Positions 33,531 through 41,465 of a stretch of 64,000 nt of DNA are shown here, one piece after another (within the stretch, counting starts at the first letter, position 1; every line of letters starts with the position of its first letter). The notes beneath the pieces are model-generated. The model was given only the letters and a program-made list of their open reading frames with translations. It was not told the origin of the DNA and did not search any database. The stretch comes from an uncultured Lachnospiraceae bacterium (GTDB lineage Bacteria > Bacillota > Clostridia > Lachnospirales > Lachnospiraceae). The stretch lies in NCBI GenBank assembly GCA_947367855.1, contig CANBFE010000007.1, positions 1-64,000 of the forward strand, given 5' to 3'. Made by a program: the position numbers and the translations under genes.

Positions 33531-33763
33531 CCCATAATCCCTGCTCCTACTCTTTTGTACAGGAATGAACCCGCAAAACCATACAGGAACAGGATTGAAT
33601 TATATTTGCTTTCTGTCAATACCTCGAACCCCGTCACTTCTATAAACATCCGCAGCTTTGGGTCGGATGCTTTTCACGAAATCCTGTTTGTATCTTGCAT
33701 GAACTTATTTGTTGATTTTTATTTTTACCCATGGTATGCTTGAAAAACAAAGGATATGATGCT

Positions 33764-33886
33764 ATGACGCAAGGCAAACGTGTCAGAGAAATCCGAAAGT
33801 CTCTCTGTCTTACATTAGAGAAATTCGGTGAAAAACAAGAAAGAGACAAGAGCCTTGATAACGAAACTGTCGGTTATTATAGATAA
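33764..33886 (+). pseudogene. Truncated XRE-type HTH regulator remnant
   Basis: The 40-codon frame starts MTQGKRVREIRKSLCLTLEKFGEK, the typical opening of an XRE/Cro helix-turn-helix domain, then leaves the family before the recognition helix and stops at 33886. The abrupt break suggests an internal deletion. It lies 74 bases upstream of an antitoxin-like gene. Confidence 0.5.
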
Positions 33887-33960
33887 ATTCAAGCAATACA
33901 TTATAGGTAGCATATAAATAACAAGATTCAGTATAATAAATTTTAAAAGGAGAAACGTCT

Positions 33961-34335
33961 ATGTCAGCTTTGGAAAAAGCAATAGGATTATTGCAGGAAA
34001 TGCCGGAAAACAAACTAGGGATAGCGCATGAATGCGCAAACCCCTCATTAGTGAAAAAAGACACAGATGCTTTTGAAAATGCGGTCATTGAAAAATCTTC
34101 CCACAAAAGCACCCTTGAAGAAAGACAACGTGGCTTTCAAGGTCTTATGTCTTTTGCGGGAACATTGCCGGAGGATTTCGATTACAAAAAAGAATTAGAG
34201 GAGGCAAGAGAAGAAAAATATGCTCGTACTGCCCCATACGGGAAACTCCAAATGCCATTGGCATTTGAAGTTTTTTCATGCGCTCATTCTTCCACCGCAT
34301 CTTCCCAGGAAGCCTCCTTCTGGCTGTCTTCCTGA
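33961..34335 (+). CDS. Antitoxin-like protein, probably mosaic or decaying
   Basis: The opening MSALEKAIGLLQEMPENK resembles N-termini of small RelB/PHD-like antitoxins in Lachnospiraceae, and LGIAHECANPSLV followed by MSFAGTLPEDFDYKKELEEAREEKYAR resembles C-terminal toxin-binding segments from two such proteins joined together. From about residue 96 the frame runs through a terminator (34249-34276) into antisense of the next gene, so the last ~30 residues are probably not meaningful. An RBS (AAAAGGAG) lies upstream. No toxin gene is adjacent. It is either an orphan antitoxin or a remnant. Confidence 0.45.
   Translation: MSALEKAIGLLQEMPENKLGIAHECANPSLVKKDTDAFENAVIEKSSHKSTLEERQRGFQGLMSFAGTLPEDFDYKKELEEAREEKYARTAPYGKLQMPLAFEVFSCAHSSTASSQEASFWLSS
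34249..34276 (+). terminator. Rho-independent terminator
   Basis: Stem CAAATGCC / GGCATTTG with a 3-nt loop, then AAG and six T on the plus strand. It would stop the antitoxin-like gene and also lies just past the end of the minus-strand surface island. Confidence 0.75.
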
Positions 34336-34781
34336 ACGCTGACCGTGTCCAGGGCTCCTGCCACAAGCTTGATCATCTCCCAGATGGAGCGGAAGCAGAC
34401 TGTCTTGTTTTTGTCCATCCATGTGATACGTCCCTGCCAGCTGCTGTTCTGGCGGTGTTGGACACGGATGATGAATGTCCCCAGGTCACCGTGTCTGCTC
34501 AAAAGTTCCTCGTCCTTCATTACCCTCTTCCTTTCCTGTCTCTGCTGCCCCGTTCTCTTCCCTGTTTCCCCGAAACAGCGGCTGTTTGTGGTAGGATGCG
34601 GAAAATTCAGGGCATCATAAAAACCCTCCAGTTCAAAAATCGCCTCATCCATGTCCGAAAATGCAGTGGCCTCACTGCTGTAGGCATGGTAGAACTTTCC
34701 GGCAAACCGATGTCCCTCCGACCGGTCCACACACAGTACAACCCCATTGGGAGTTCCCATGTACCATTGTGATTTTTCCAT
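34284..34781 (-). CDS. Hypothetical protein, 165 aa
   Basis: I cannot name a family. Residues 1-60 (MEKSQWYMGTPNGVVLCVD...) and residues 95-145 (GTFIIRVQHRQNSSWQGRIT, then NKTVCFRSIWEMIKLVAGAL) look like two parts. The second resembles a C-terminal segment that recurs in small Lachnospiraceae proteins. There is no signal peptide. The start at 34781 is preferred because the next gene stops at 34794. It is the last gene of the minus-strand surface island. Confidence 0.6.
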   Translation of the reverse strand: MEKSQWYMGTPNGVVLCVDRSEGHRFAGKFYHAYSSEATAFSDMDEAIFELEGFYDALNFPHPTTNSRCFGETGKRTGQQRQERKRVMKDEELLSRHGDLGTFIIRVQHRQNSSWQGRITWMDKNKTVCFRSIWEMIKLVAGALDTVSVQEDSQKEASWEDAVEE

Positions 34782-34793
34782 TTCCGCTCCCAT

Positions 34794-35279
34794 CTAAGAA
34801 GTTTCATATTTTTCCAGAAATTTCTCAAAAGTCTTCTCCGCCTCCGCCCTGGCCGCAGCTGCTTTCTCAAGATCGTCAAAGCTTCCCAGGTAACTGGTTC
34901 TGCCCTGAAAGGTAATCTGCGCTATCCAGCGCCCCGTTCTGCGGTTCAGGTATACGCCCCGTATACCGCTCCTGTTGCGGACTGAAATCTTCCGGCTGCG
35001 AATACTTTCTATGCAGGTACCTTCCACAAAATGTCTGGTTCCTGCCGGATTTGCCCTGCAGCCGCAGCTTCTGGTATGACCGGTCTGCAGATTGGACTGG
35101 TTTACCACAGTCTCCCTTCCGCATCCGCAGCGGCACCGCCAGTAATGCTTCCCGCCCCTCCTGCCGTCGTAGGAGACCACAGTAAGATCACCGAAGTTCT
35201 TCCCTACCCAGTTCTTTATCCTTCTTCTGGAGGAGGAAGGTTCTGTCTCTTTTTCCGTATTGATCCTTTTTTCTTCCAT
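34794..35279 (-). CDS. AP2-type DNA-binding protein with Cys-rich zinc-ribbon-like segment
   Basis: A 161-aa soluble protein. Residues about 25-75 form a Cys-rich module (YWRCRCGCGRETVVNQSNL then TRSCGCRA), probably a zinc ribbon. Residues about 98-150 form an AP2/ERF-like domain (SGIRGVYLNRRTGRWIAQIT, YLGSFDDLEKAAAARAEAE). In bacteria this pair is typical of phage and homing-endonuclease DNA-binding proteins, but no nuclease motif is present here. It lies within the surface island after sipW and could be its regulator or a mobile-element leftover. Confidence 0.8.
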   Translation of the reverse strand: MEEKRINTEKETEPSSSRRRIKNWVGKNFGDLTVVSYDGRRGGKHYWRCRCGCGRETVVNQSNLQTGHTRSCGCRANPAGTRHFVEGTCIESIRSRKISVRNRSGIRGVYLNRRTGRWIAQITFQGRTSYLGSFDDLEKAAAARAEAEKTFEKFLEKYETS

Positions 35280-35337
35280 CTGGTGTCCTCCTGTTCTGTC
35301 AGGCGCATCTCTTTCGGAATAGGCAGGGTGATATCCG

Positions 35338-35880
35338 TCAGCCCTGGCGCAGGCGCCTGGCCAGTATGTTCAGCATGGCCCCGCAGCCGGCAAAACAGAT
35401 GGCATATACCTTGCCCACAGTGCTGGTGCAGACCTCCAGGAGCCCGCCCACTACCGGACAATGCCATGATACCCGTCCGATCAGTTCACCATACTTCACC
35501 GGATTCATGTCATTCTCCTCGTTGGCGTCGCCCTTTGTGATGAACTCTCCCTCCCCCACCCGGTTTTTCACAACCCTGTGGGAAATGACGGAGTCCCTGC
35601 TGCGGAAGGCTATCACATCCCCTTCCTGCACAGTCTCAGGTTCTGCAGATTCCACAAAAATCATACTTCCCACAGGTATTTCCGGCTCCATACTTCCGCT
35701 GACTACATTGTATATTTCAGCTCCCTTGATATGCGCTGCCGTAATCGGAAGATAAACGGCAATCACACTCAGAAGGATCAGGATACCTGCCAGATTGCAA
35801 AGGGCGGGAATAAACACCCCGCCCCCCTTTTTCTCATCATATCCTTCCGGAGCCTGATAGTTTTCCGGCTTATTCCCCAT
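35338..35880 (-). CDS. sipW: SipW/ER-type signal peptidase I
   Basis: A 180-aa membrane signal peptidase of the archaeal/ER type, which uses a Ser-His pair instead of the bacterial Ser-Lys pair. Catalytic S63 lies in VSGSMEPEIPVGS and H101 in ISHRVVKN. Transmembrane helices are at about residues 24-48 and 148-170. In Bacillus, SipW processes TasA, TapA and CalY. Here two TasA/CalY-like genes lie nearby upstream, a matching set. It overlaps the 616-aa gene by 11 bases. Confidence 0.88.
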   Translation of the reverse strand: MGNKPENYQAPEGYDEKKGGGVFIPALCNLAGILILLSVIAVYLPITAAHIKGAEIYNVVSGSMEPEIPVGSMIFVESAEPETVQEGDVIAFRSRDSVISHRVVKNRVGEGEFITKGDANEENDMNPVKYGELIGRVSWHCPVVGGLLEVCTSTVGKVYAICFAGCGAMLNILARRLRQG

Positions 35881-37720
35881 CGTTTTTCTTCCTCTTCCTG
35901 TGAACCGCAGCCAACAGCCAGATCACTGCTCCTGCCATCAGCGTCACTGCCACCGCAATGCCCGCCTTTACCGGTGTGGGAAGAAGCGCCAGAGGCGTGG
36001 CAAGGTCATCTATGATCTGCGTCAGGGCATTTCCGCTGCCGCTGTCTCCGTTACCGTCTCCGTCGGTTCCGTCCCCATAGTTTCCCATGGGCGTCTCATC
36101 CTCATCCAGATCCCTGTATTCATCCGGTTCCGTAGCCGGTATCTCGTTCTCCGCAATTTCTACGGGTGCACCGGGATCAGTTTCATCTCCCTCCGTTCCC
36201 GGCTCCGGCTGTTCCACAGGGGGCTGGGGTGAGGCCGGTATGACTATGGGCGGCTGAGGTTCCGCGGGCTGTCCGGGTACCACTACCGTCTCCGTGTTCA
36301 CCACAGTGGGTATGGGCGAATAGACGAAAGTAAATACATTCTGGGAGGCGTCCGCCACCAGGGTTTTTCCCAGGTTATAGGCCTGGGGCTGCCAGCCTTC
36401 CACATACTGGTAGGCCACCACCGGCTTATCACCTACGTTTCCATAATAAACTGCAGAAGGAAACAGCTCATTTCCGTCCTGGTCCACATAATTTACCGTA
36501 TAGGCCACGGTCTCACCCTGTATGCCATAAGCCACTACAAAGTCCTGATCCCCGCTCACTGTAACGGAGGGTGTGGCCAGGCTTCCCGTACTGTTGTCTT
36601 CGCCGCTTATCCGAAAGCCCTTGCAGTAGTATTTGCTGTTGTTGTTCAGTGTCACACCTCTCTGAATGTCAAAAACCACCTGGGTGCCGTAGTGAAGACC
36701 GCTGACAACACATACCTCTCCGTTCTCGATGCTGACCTGTGCCCCTGCATCCGCCAACCGCTGTACCACGGAGGCGTCAATGGCTCCCTGTGCCCCTGCA
36801 TAGAGCCGCAGGGTGTAGGTATAGCCCTCCCCGGATGCCTGCACGGTGCGGGACATGCCTCCTGCAAGGCACAATGCCATAACAATGGTCAGGATTTTTC
36901 CTGCGCCTTTCTGCTTCCTGCGCTCCTTCACCCCAAAGATGGCCAGGAACAGAAGAAGGATTCCGCTGACTGCCGCTGCCATGATAAAGGGAAGCAGATT
37001 ATTCTCGTCACCTGTGCGCACAATTCCCGTTCCCCTGGAAGAGCTTCCGTCCGGCGCTGTCCCCGGAGACTCCGGGCTGCCGTCCTCTTCCACCACGATG
37101 GGATTTCCTTCCTCATCCACCACTTCGGTGATGGTCTGGTTGTTCACCACGGTGGTATCAACCGCAAAATTCATCTGCAGCCTGGCCAGGGTATTCTGGT
37201 AGGAATTGCCCTCTGTCTCACCGTCCAGAGCCACCCGCAGGGTGATGATCCCCTGCTCGCCCGGCGCCAGGGTATCCAGATAAAGAAAGTCCTCCAGGCC
37301 GCTGGTGGCAGCCTTCAGCCCCACTCTGCTTCCGTTGTTCTCACCGCCAACGGTGTCGCTTGTAAACAAAACCTCCCTGGCCCCTGTGGGATCCGTATAG
37401 ACAAGTTCGTACTCATAGGCTCCTCCGGACGCATTGCTTCCTGCCGTCTCCTCCAGGGACTGCATCACCTCATTGGTCATATACCAGTTGGACGCCGAAG
37501 GATTGTCGTTTTTCAAGTTCAGAGTAATTGTAATGTCGTCTCCAGGCTGCAGATTGTGGACTTCGCTGTCCACATCTCCGCTTTCGTAGTCCGTGGAGAG
37601 CTTATTTTCACTTGTAAAGGATACGTTCCTCTCCGAGGTAAGGGACTCCGCATGGGCCGTGGCCGGGGCGGAGAAGAGCATTCCCGCGAGAAGGATGTAT
37701 GCAATGATCTTTTTTCTCAT
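35870..37720 (-). CDS. Large surface protein, apparently two anchored proteins fused
   Basis: A 616-aa protein with a signal peptide (about residues 1-24). The first half (25-225) is a fibre-associated domain (HNLQPGDDITITLNLKN). It is followed by a sorting-like segment (VRTGDENNLLPF, a hydrophobic stretch, then KERRKQK at about 232-272) and at once by a second signal-peptide-like stretch ending MSRTVQASG (about 300). The second half contains an MucBP-like domain (VNYVDQDGNELFPSAVYYGN), a Pro/Glu-rich spacer and a final membrane helix with RKRKKND tail. This layout looks like a fusion of two consecutive genes without a frame break. It may tether SipW-type fibres to the membrane. Confidence 0.72.
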   Translation of the reverse strand: MRKKIIAYILLAGMLFSAPATAHAESLTSERNVSFTSENKLSTDYESGDVDSEVHNLQPGDDITITLNLKNDNPSASNWYMTNEVMQSLEETAGSNASGGAYEYELVYTDPTGAREVLFTSDTVGGENNGSRVGLKAATSGLEDFLYLDTLAPGEQGIITLRVALDGETEGNSYQNTLARLQMNFAVDTTVVNNQTITEVVDEEGNPIVVEEDGSPESPGTAPDGSSSRGTGIVRTGDENNLLPFIMAAAVSGILLLFLAIFGVKERRKQKGAGKILTIVMALCLAGGMSRTVQASGEGYTYTLRLYAGAQGAIDASVVQRLADAGAQVSIENGEVCVVSGLHYGTQVVFDIQRGVTLNNNSKYYCKGFRISGEDNSTGSLATPSVTVSGDQDFVVAYGIQGETVAYTVNYVDQDGNELFPSAVYYGNVGDKPVVAYQYVEGWQPQAYNLGKTLVADASQNVFTFVYSPIPTVVNTETVVVPGQPAEPQPPIVIPASPQPPVEQPEPGTEGDETDPGAPVEIAENEIPATEPDEYRDLDEDETPMGNYGDGTDGDGNGDSGSGNALTQIIDDLATPLALLPTPVKAGIAVAVTLMAGAVIWLLAAVHRKRKKNDGE

Positions 37721-37814
37721 GATGCCTCCTAAATTTCGTTCCGCAAAGGGGCATGGCTCAGCACATGGCAGAGCGCCTTCTGCCTGCGGATTTTCCTTTC
37801 GGCGGCCGCCCGAC

Positions 37815-38537
37815 CTAATTCAGGCTCAGCACACCGTCGCTGACGGTTACCCTTCGTCCCCAGGAACTCCAGATTGCATCCTGGGCATTATGTTCCTGTA
37901 CGCCGTCCACCTTTGCCTCTATGCAGAATCTGGCGCCGTCATACTCGTAAACCGTGGTGATGGTGGTATAGATGCCGGATGTCTCCCTTGTCTCGCTGAC
38001 CCTGGAAGCCACCTTGTCGCTGATGGTGAGACTATCCGCAAAAAGGGGCGTTTCAGTCTGGGAATTCAGCAGTCTGTTGTAATAGAGCACCATGCGCTCC
38101 TCCGTGGAAGCATCCTGGTCCAGAATCCAACTGTCCTGGTTTACCAGATTCAGCTCTATCAGTTCCGGCGACAGGGTTGGCAGCTTCTGACCGTTCTCAT
38201 CCAACCAGTATTTGTGGATATTGACGCGGACGTACTCGTTGATCACGCCGCTGTTGTATACACTGAGTTCCTCTCTGTAGGCAGTTCCAAGCTTCAGGCT
38301 CTCACCCTCCCCCAGAAGTCCCTGCAGGAGTCCGTCCGTTCCTGATGCCTCATGCCCGTTTTCCACCAGAGTGACGCCAATCTCATGCAGCTGAATATTT
38401 GCTGCATAATCCTCGGAAAAGTAAGTCAGGGCAGCCCGGGCTCCGCCGATGGAACTGAAGAGAAGAAGCCCTGCCGCAAGTACGAAAGCCGCTGCTGTTG
38501 TAACCGGGGAAGCCAGTATTTTCTTTATCTTTTTCAT
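37815..38537 (-). CDS. TasA/CalY-like secreted fibre protein (larger)
   Basis: A 240-aa protein with a long SipW-type signal peptide (KKILASPVTTAAAFVLAAG, ending near GGARAALTYFSED). The residues after cleavage (ALTYFSEDYAANIQL) match the start seen in TasA/camelysin-family proteins. The remainder is a beta-sandwich-like domain with no Cys. The start at 38537 is chosen because GGAGG lies 12 bases upstream and it follows the stop of the previous gene at 38540. It is probably a structural subunit of an extracellular fibre processed by the SipW encoded downstream. Confidence 0.78.
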   Translation of the reverse strand: MKKIKKILASPVTTAAAFVLAAGLLLFSSIGGARAALTYFSEDYAANIQLHEIGVTLVENGHEASGTDGLLQGLLGEGESLKLGTAYREELSVYNSGVINEYVRVNIHKYWLDENGQKLPTLSPELIELNLVNQDSWILDQDASTEERMVLYYNRLLNSQTETPLFADSLTISDKVASRVSETRETSGIYTTITTVYEYDGARFCIEAKVDGVQEHNAQDAIWSSWGRRVTVSDGVLSLN

Positions 38538-38539
38538 AA

Positions 38540-39097
38540 TCACTCACTTCCTCCTTCCATGCCGCCTGTGATCAGTTCCCGGGTCCAGTCTGCCGCCTGC
38601 GGAGGCAGTGCGCTGCCGTCCGGACCATACTGTACCGGTGTGGACTCATAGATTACAACTACATTGCAGTTCTCCCCTTCTTCCGCATCCACCGGAAATT
38701 CTATTCTCACCAGAAGTTCGCTGGTTTCTGCCAGTATTTCCGCACCATCTTCCCCCACAGAAGCTCCCTGCAGTACATCGCTGTAGTAGTAATACCCGTC
38801 ACCGCCTGCCTGCCATCTGCCGTCCTCACTGCCGTAGGTCAGTGTATAACGGCTGCCGCTGAAAGCTCTGGCCCTGACATATACCGGCTGCGCGCCCTCA
38901 TTGGAAACCACCAGGCGCTTGGTATGATCCGAATACTCCTCCTGAATCCGCGTGTCGCTGCCCAGGGTAACCGCATAGCCTCCTGTTGCGCTGGTGTATG
39001 TGGTAAAGTAAGCCCATGCCCTTCCTGCCGTGCCGGCCAGTACCAACCCTATGGCAAAGACCGCAGCAGCAATTCCTGCCATTTCTTTCTTTTTCAT
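38540..39097 (-). CDS. TasA/CalY-like secreted fibre protein (smaller)
   Basis: A 185-aa protein with signal peptide and cleavage context typical of SipW substrates (GLVLAGTAGRAWAYFTTYTS). The mature part is beta-rich (LVVSNEGAQPVYVRARAF, GYYYYSDVLQ, LLVRIEFPVDAEEGENCNVV), a pattern also seen in CalY-like proteins. The start at 39097 follows a G-rich RBS and lies 11 bases after the upstream gene. Next to the larger TasA-like gene it suggests a two-subunit fibre. Confidence 0.78.
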   Translation of the reverse strand: MKKKEMAGIAAAVFAIGLVLAGTAGRAWAYFTTYTSATGGYAVTLGSDTRIQEEYSDHTKRLVVSNEGAQPVYVRARAFSGSRYTLTYGSEDGRWQAGGDGYYYYSDVLQGASVGEDGAEILAETSELLVRIEFPVDAEEGENCNVVVIYESTPVQYGPDGSALPPQAADWTRELITGGMEGGSE

Positions 39098-39108
39098 CTC
39101 ATCCCCCC

Positions 39109-40245
39109 TCACTCAGCCGCTCCCGAAGCCGGAATCTGCGTCCAGTTCCAGGCCATTCCTGCTCCGTCGTCTGCGTATTCAAAATGGTTTGTGATGGCCG
39201 AACCGTTTCTGCCTGTACCGTCGTATTCATTTTGGAAAGAAGCGATGTTGGAAAATCCTGCCTCATCCGGCCCGATATTATTCATTGTCACTGTCTGCAC
39301 TGTGGAAGTCCCTGCAGTGCTGCGGTAAGTGTTGCCTGAGTACACTTCCGTGACCACAACTTCCGCGCCTACCGGAATCTCTTCCACCAGCTCGCTCTGG
39401 CTTCCAGGCCCGTTAAAGGTCATTGACAGGACATTGCTGTACACCAATGCCCCCTGCAGAGTGGCCTCCACAGAAAAGACAAAGGTTGCAGGACTGCCTG
39501 CGTAGAAGCTCAGCAGTTCCTTGTCAATACGAAGCGCGGCAAACCGTCCGCCAAGTTCCGGCTTCAGAACAGCCGATGCATCGTAAATCCAGTCCCCGGG
39601 ATTGGAAGTAAGTATATTTCCCTCGGAATCCGCCTCCTTGCCGGGCAGCGAAATCAGCTGGGGACTGTAGGTGAACACATAGGAATCGGACCAGGCAATG
39701 GTAGCCACTCCCCCGTCGTCCTCCCCTTCTTCAGAATTCCCTTCCTTCCGGACGATATATTCTTCCGGTGTCAGGCCCCTGCCCCTGGCAATGATGAGGT
39801 AGAGTCCCGCGGTCAGGTCCGTTGCCGTAAGCCTGTCATTATCCAGTATTTCCACCGTGACATCCGCCGCTTTTCCGCTCTGGAAGGTGGCATCCGCCGC
39901 CTGCTGCGCCAGCTGCTGCCAGCTTTCGTTGGTCATCTCCAGGACTTCCCCTCCGCCGTTTTCCGGTATCAATCCTGCATAGGGGGAATCCCCTGCCGTC
40001 TCGTAGGTATAGGTATCCTGGCCTTCCACCGGAACGGCATCCGCTACTTTGTACAAATCCAGAACTACGTCCGGCATTTCCTCCGGCCCGCCCTCCATGG
40101 TCTTGGGTTCCACTGTCACTGTCAGGCTGCAGGCCGTCCCCAGTTCAACCGCATGGGCCGTCCTGCCAAGCCCGGGTACCCCGAAACCGGCCGCCAGTAC
40201 GGATATCGCTGCAAGGCACGCCAGGCCTATCCTTTTTCTTTTCAT
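39109..40245 (-). CDS. Pilin-like surface protein with isopeptide-type domains
   Basis: A 378-aa secreted protein (signal peptide about residues 1-32). The N-terminal domain (about 35-170) resembles the first domain of Spa-type pilins (SLTVTVEPKTMEG, VVLDLYKVADAVPVEG, LTAGLYLIIARGRGL). The second (about 225-350) is a beta-sandwich (GGRFAALRIDKELLSFYAG). Unlike the backbone pilin it has no LPxTG, no hydrophobic tail and no positive anchor, so it must be held by another subunit or released. It lies 86 bases after the sortase gene. Confidence 0.72.
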   Translation of the reverse strand: MKRKRIGLACLAAISVLAAGFGVPGLGRTAHAVELGTACSLTVTVEPKTMEGGPEEMPDVVLDLYKVADAVPVEGQDTYTYETAGDSPYAGLIPENGGGEVLEMTNESWQQLAQQAADATFQSGKAADVTVEILDNDRLTATDLTAGLYLIIARGRGLTPEEYIVRKEGNSEEGEDDGGVATIAWSDSYVFTYSPQLISLPGKEADSEGNILTSNPGDWIYDASAVLKPELGGRFAALRIDKELLSFYAGSPATFVFSVEATLQGALVYSNVLSMTFNGPGSQSELVEEIPVGAEVVVTEVYSGNTYRSTAGTSTVQTVTMNNIGPDEAGFSNIASFQNEYDGTGRNGSAITNHFEYADDGAGMAWNWTQIPASGAAE

Positions 40246-40331
40246 GAGCGTTTCCTCCTTATTTATAGTTCCGTCTCCTCACTCCCACGCCCTTCCGGAC
40301 GCTTCCGTCTGGAGACTGCACTTCCTCTGTT

Positions 40332-41240
40332 TCATTTCTGCCCATCGTCTTTCTTAAAGGCTTCCAACAACTCCTCACCGGTCCTTCCCGGCCTCTTCCT
40401 TCCGGAGACTGCCAACATGATCACCAGTGTCACAAACAGCAGCGGCACTCCTATGGCAGGAATCACATAATAGGCAGGTATTCTCCGTGCATCAGGCTCC
40501 ACTACTATAACTCTGTCGTCAATGTTGTCTATCCGGCGGCCTCTTACAAACATCCGGTGGCTGTTGATTCCATAAGGGGTACAGGTGAGAAGAGTGCAGT
40601 AATCCTTCCCTGCCGTAATGTTCAATGCCTCCATCTGTGTGGGCTCCACGATCAGAATCTGATCCACCTCATAGGTCAGAAGCCGGTTCAGCACTGTAAT
40701 GGTAAAAATATCTCCTTTATCCAGCTGGTCCAGATCTGTAAAAAGTTTTGCAGAGGGAAGCCCTCTGTGCGCAGACAGGACGCTGTGCCTGCTTTCCCCT
40801 CCTATGGGAAGGCTGCTGCCCTCCAGATGTCCCACCGCCACATTCAGCACCGAGTCCCCGGTACCGTGGTAAACAGGAAGGTTTACATTGATCTTCGGAA
40901 TGGAAATGTATCCTATGATTCCGTTTCCCGCCACATCCAGGACACTGTAGTACAGTTCGGACAGTTCCTCAAATTCCGAAAAAGGCGCTCCCAGTTTCCT
41001 CAGCTTTTCGTTATACTCCTCCGCCGCTGCAAACAGGGCTTCATAGTCCGTATCGTCCAGTTCTGCCACAACTGCTTCATAATCTGCAATGGCCCTGGTC
41101 TGATGGAAGGAATTCCAGTAATCGCTGACCGTTGGGTAAAGCATAACTCCCAGGCCTGCCAGAAGAACTGTGATCAGAATAATATTTGAAAGGGAAGCCT
41201 TCTTTTTTCTTCCCTTCCGGGTTTGTTTCTCTTTTTTCAT
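40332..41240 (-). CDS. Class C sortase
   Basis: Membrane transpeptidase that polymerises pilins through LPxTG threonine. An N-terminal membrane helix (about residues 18-36) is followed by the sortase barrel. Catalytic residues are H158 (SAHRG), C220 (LLTCTPYG) and R229 (NSHRMFVRG), and a second C-terminal membrane helix (about 265-285) with a basic tail is typical of class C. The 302-aa length fits. It lies directly after the LPSTG backbone pilin gene, the standard order in Spa-type pilus operons. Confidence 0.95.
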   Translation of the reverse strand: MKKEKQTRKGRKKKASLSNIILITVLLAGLGVMLYPTVSDYWNSFHQTRAIADYEAVVAELDDTDYEALFAAAEEYNEKLRKLGAPFSEFEELSELYYSVLDVAGNGIIGYISIPKINVNLPVYHGTGDSVLNVAVGHLEGSSLPIGGESRHSVLSAHRGLPSAKLFTDLDQLDKGDIFTITVLNRLLTYEVDQILIVEPTQMEALNITAGKDYCTLLTCTPYGINSHRMFVRGRRIDNIDDRVIVVEPDARRIPAYYVIPAIGVPLLFVTLVIMLAVSGRKRPGRTGEELLEAFKKDDGQK

Positions 41241-41431
41241 CGGTTTCCCTGCCGTTTGCTTCTCCGTTTCTGTTCTGTTGCTTTTCTAAGGCTGTCTAAG
41301 GCTGTGACTGCGAAAGACCCGCCTCCGCTGTCTGCTGACTTGGCCGGAGCTTCAGGGATGCTGCCCTGAGGGTACCTGCTCCGTTGCTCACCGCACACCA
41401 CGGGAAGGTGTCAGCATAAGTGCGGCATACC

Positions 41432-41452
41432 GGGGACGGAACTTCCGTCCCC
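41432..41452 (-). terminator. Attenuator-like hairpin after the backbone pilin gene
   Basis: A perfect inverted repeat GGGGACGGAA-C-TTCCGTCCCC lies 14 bases past the pilin stop and before the sortase gene, without a T-run. A partial block here would give more pilin than sortase. Confidence 0.5.
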
Positions 41453-41465
41453 AGGAAATAAACGA

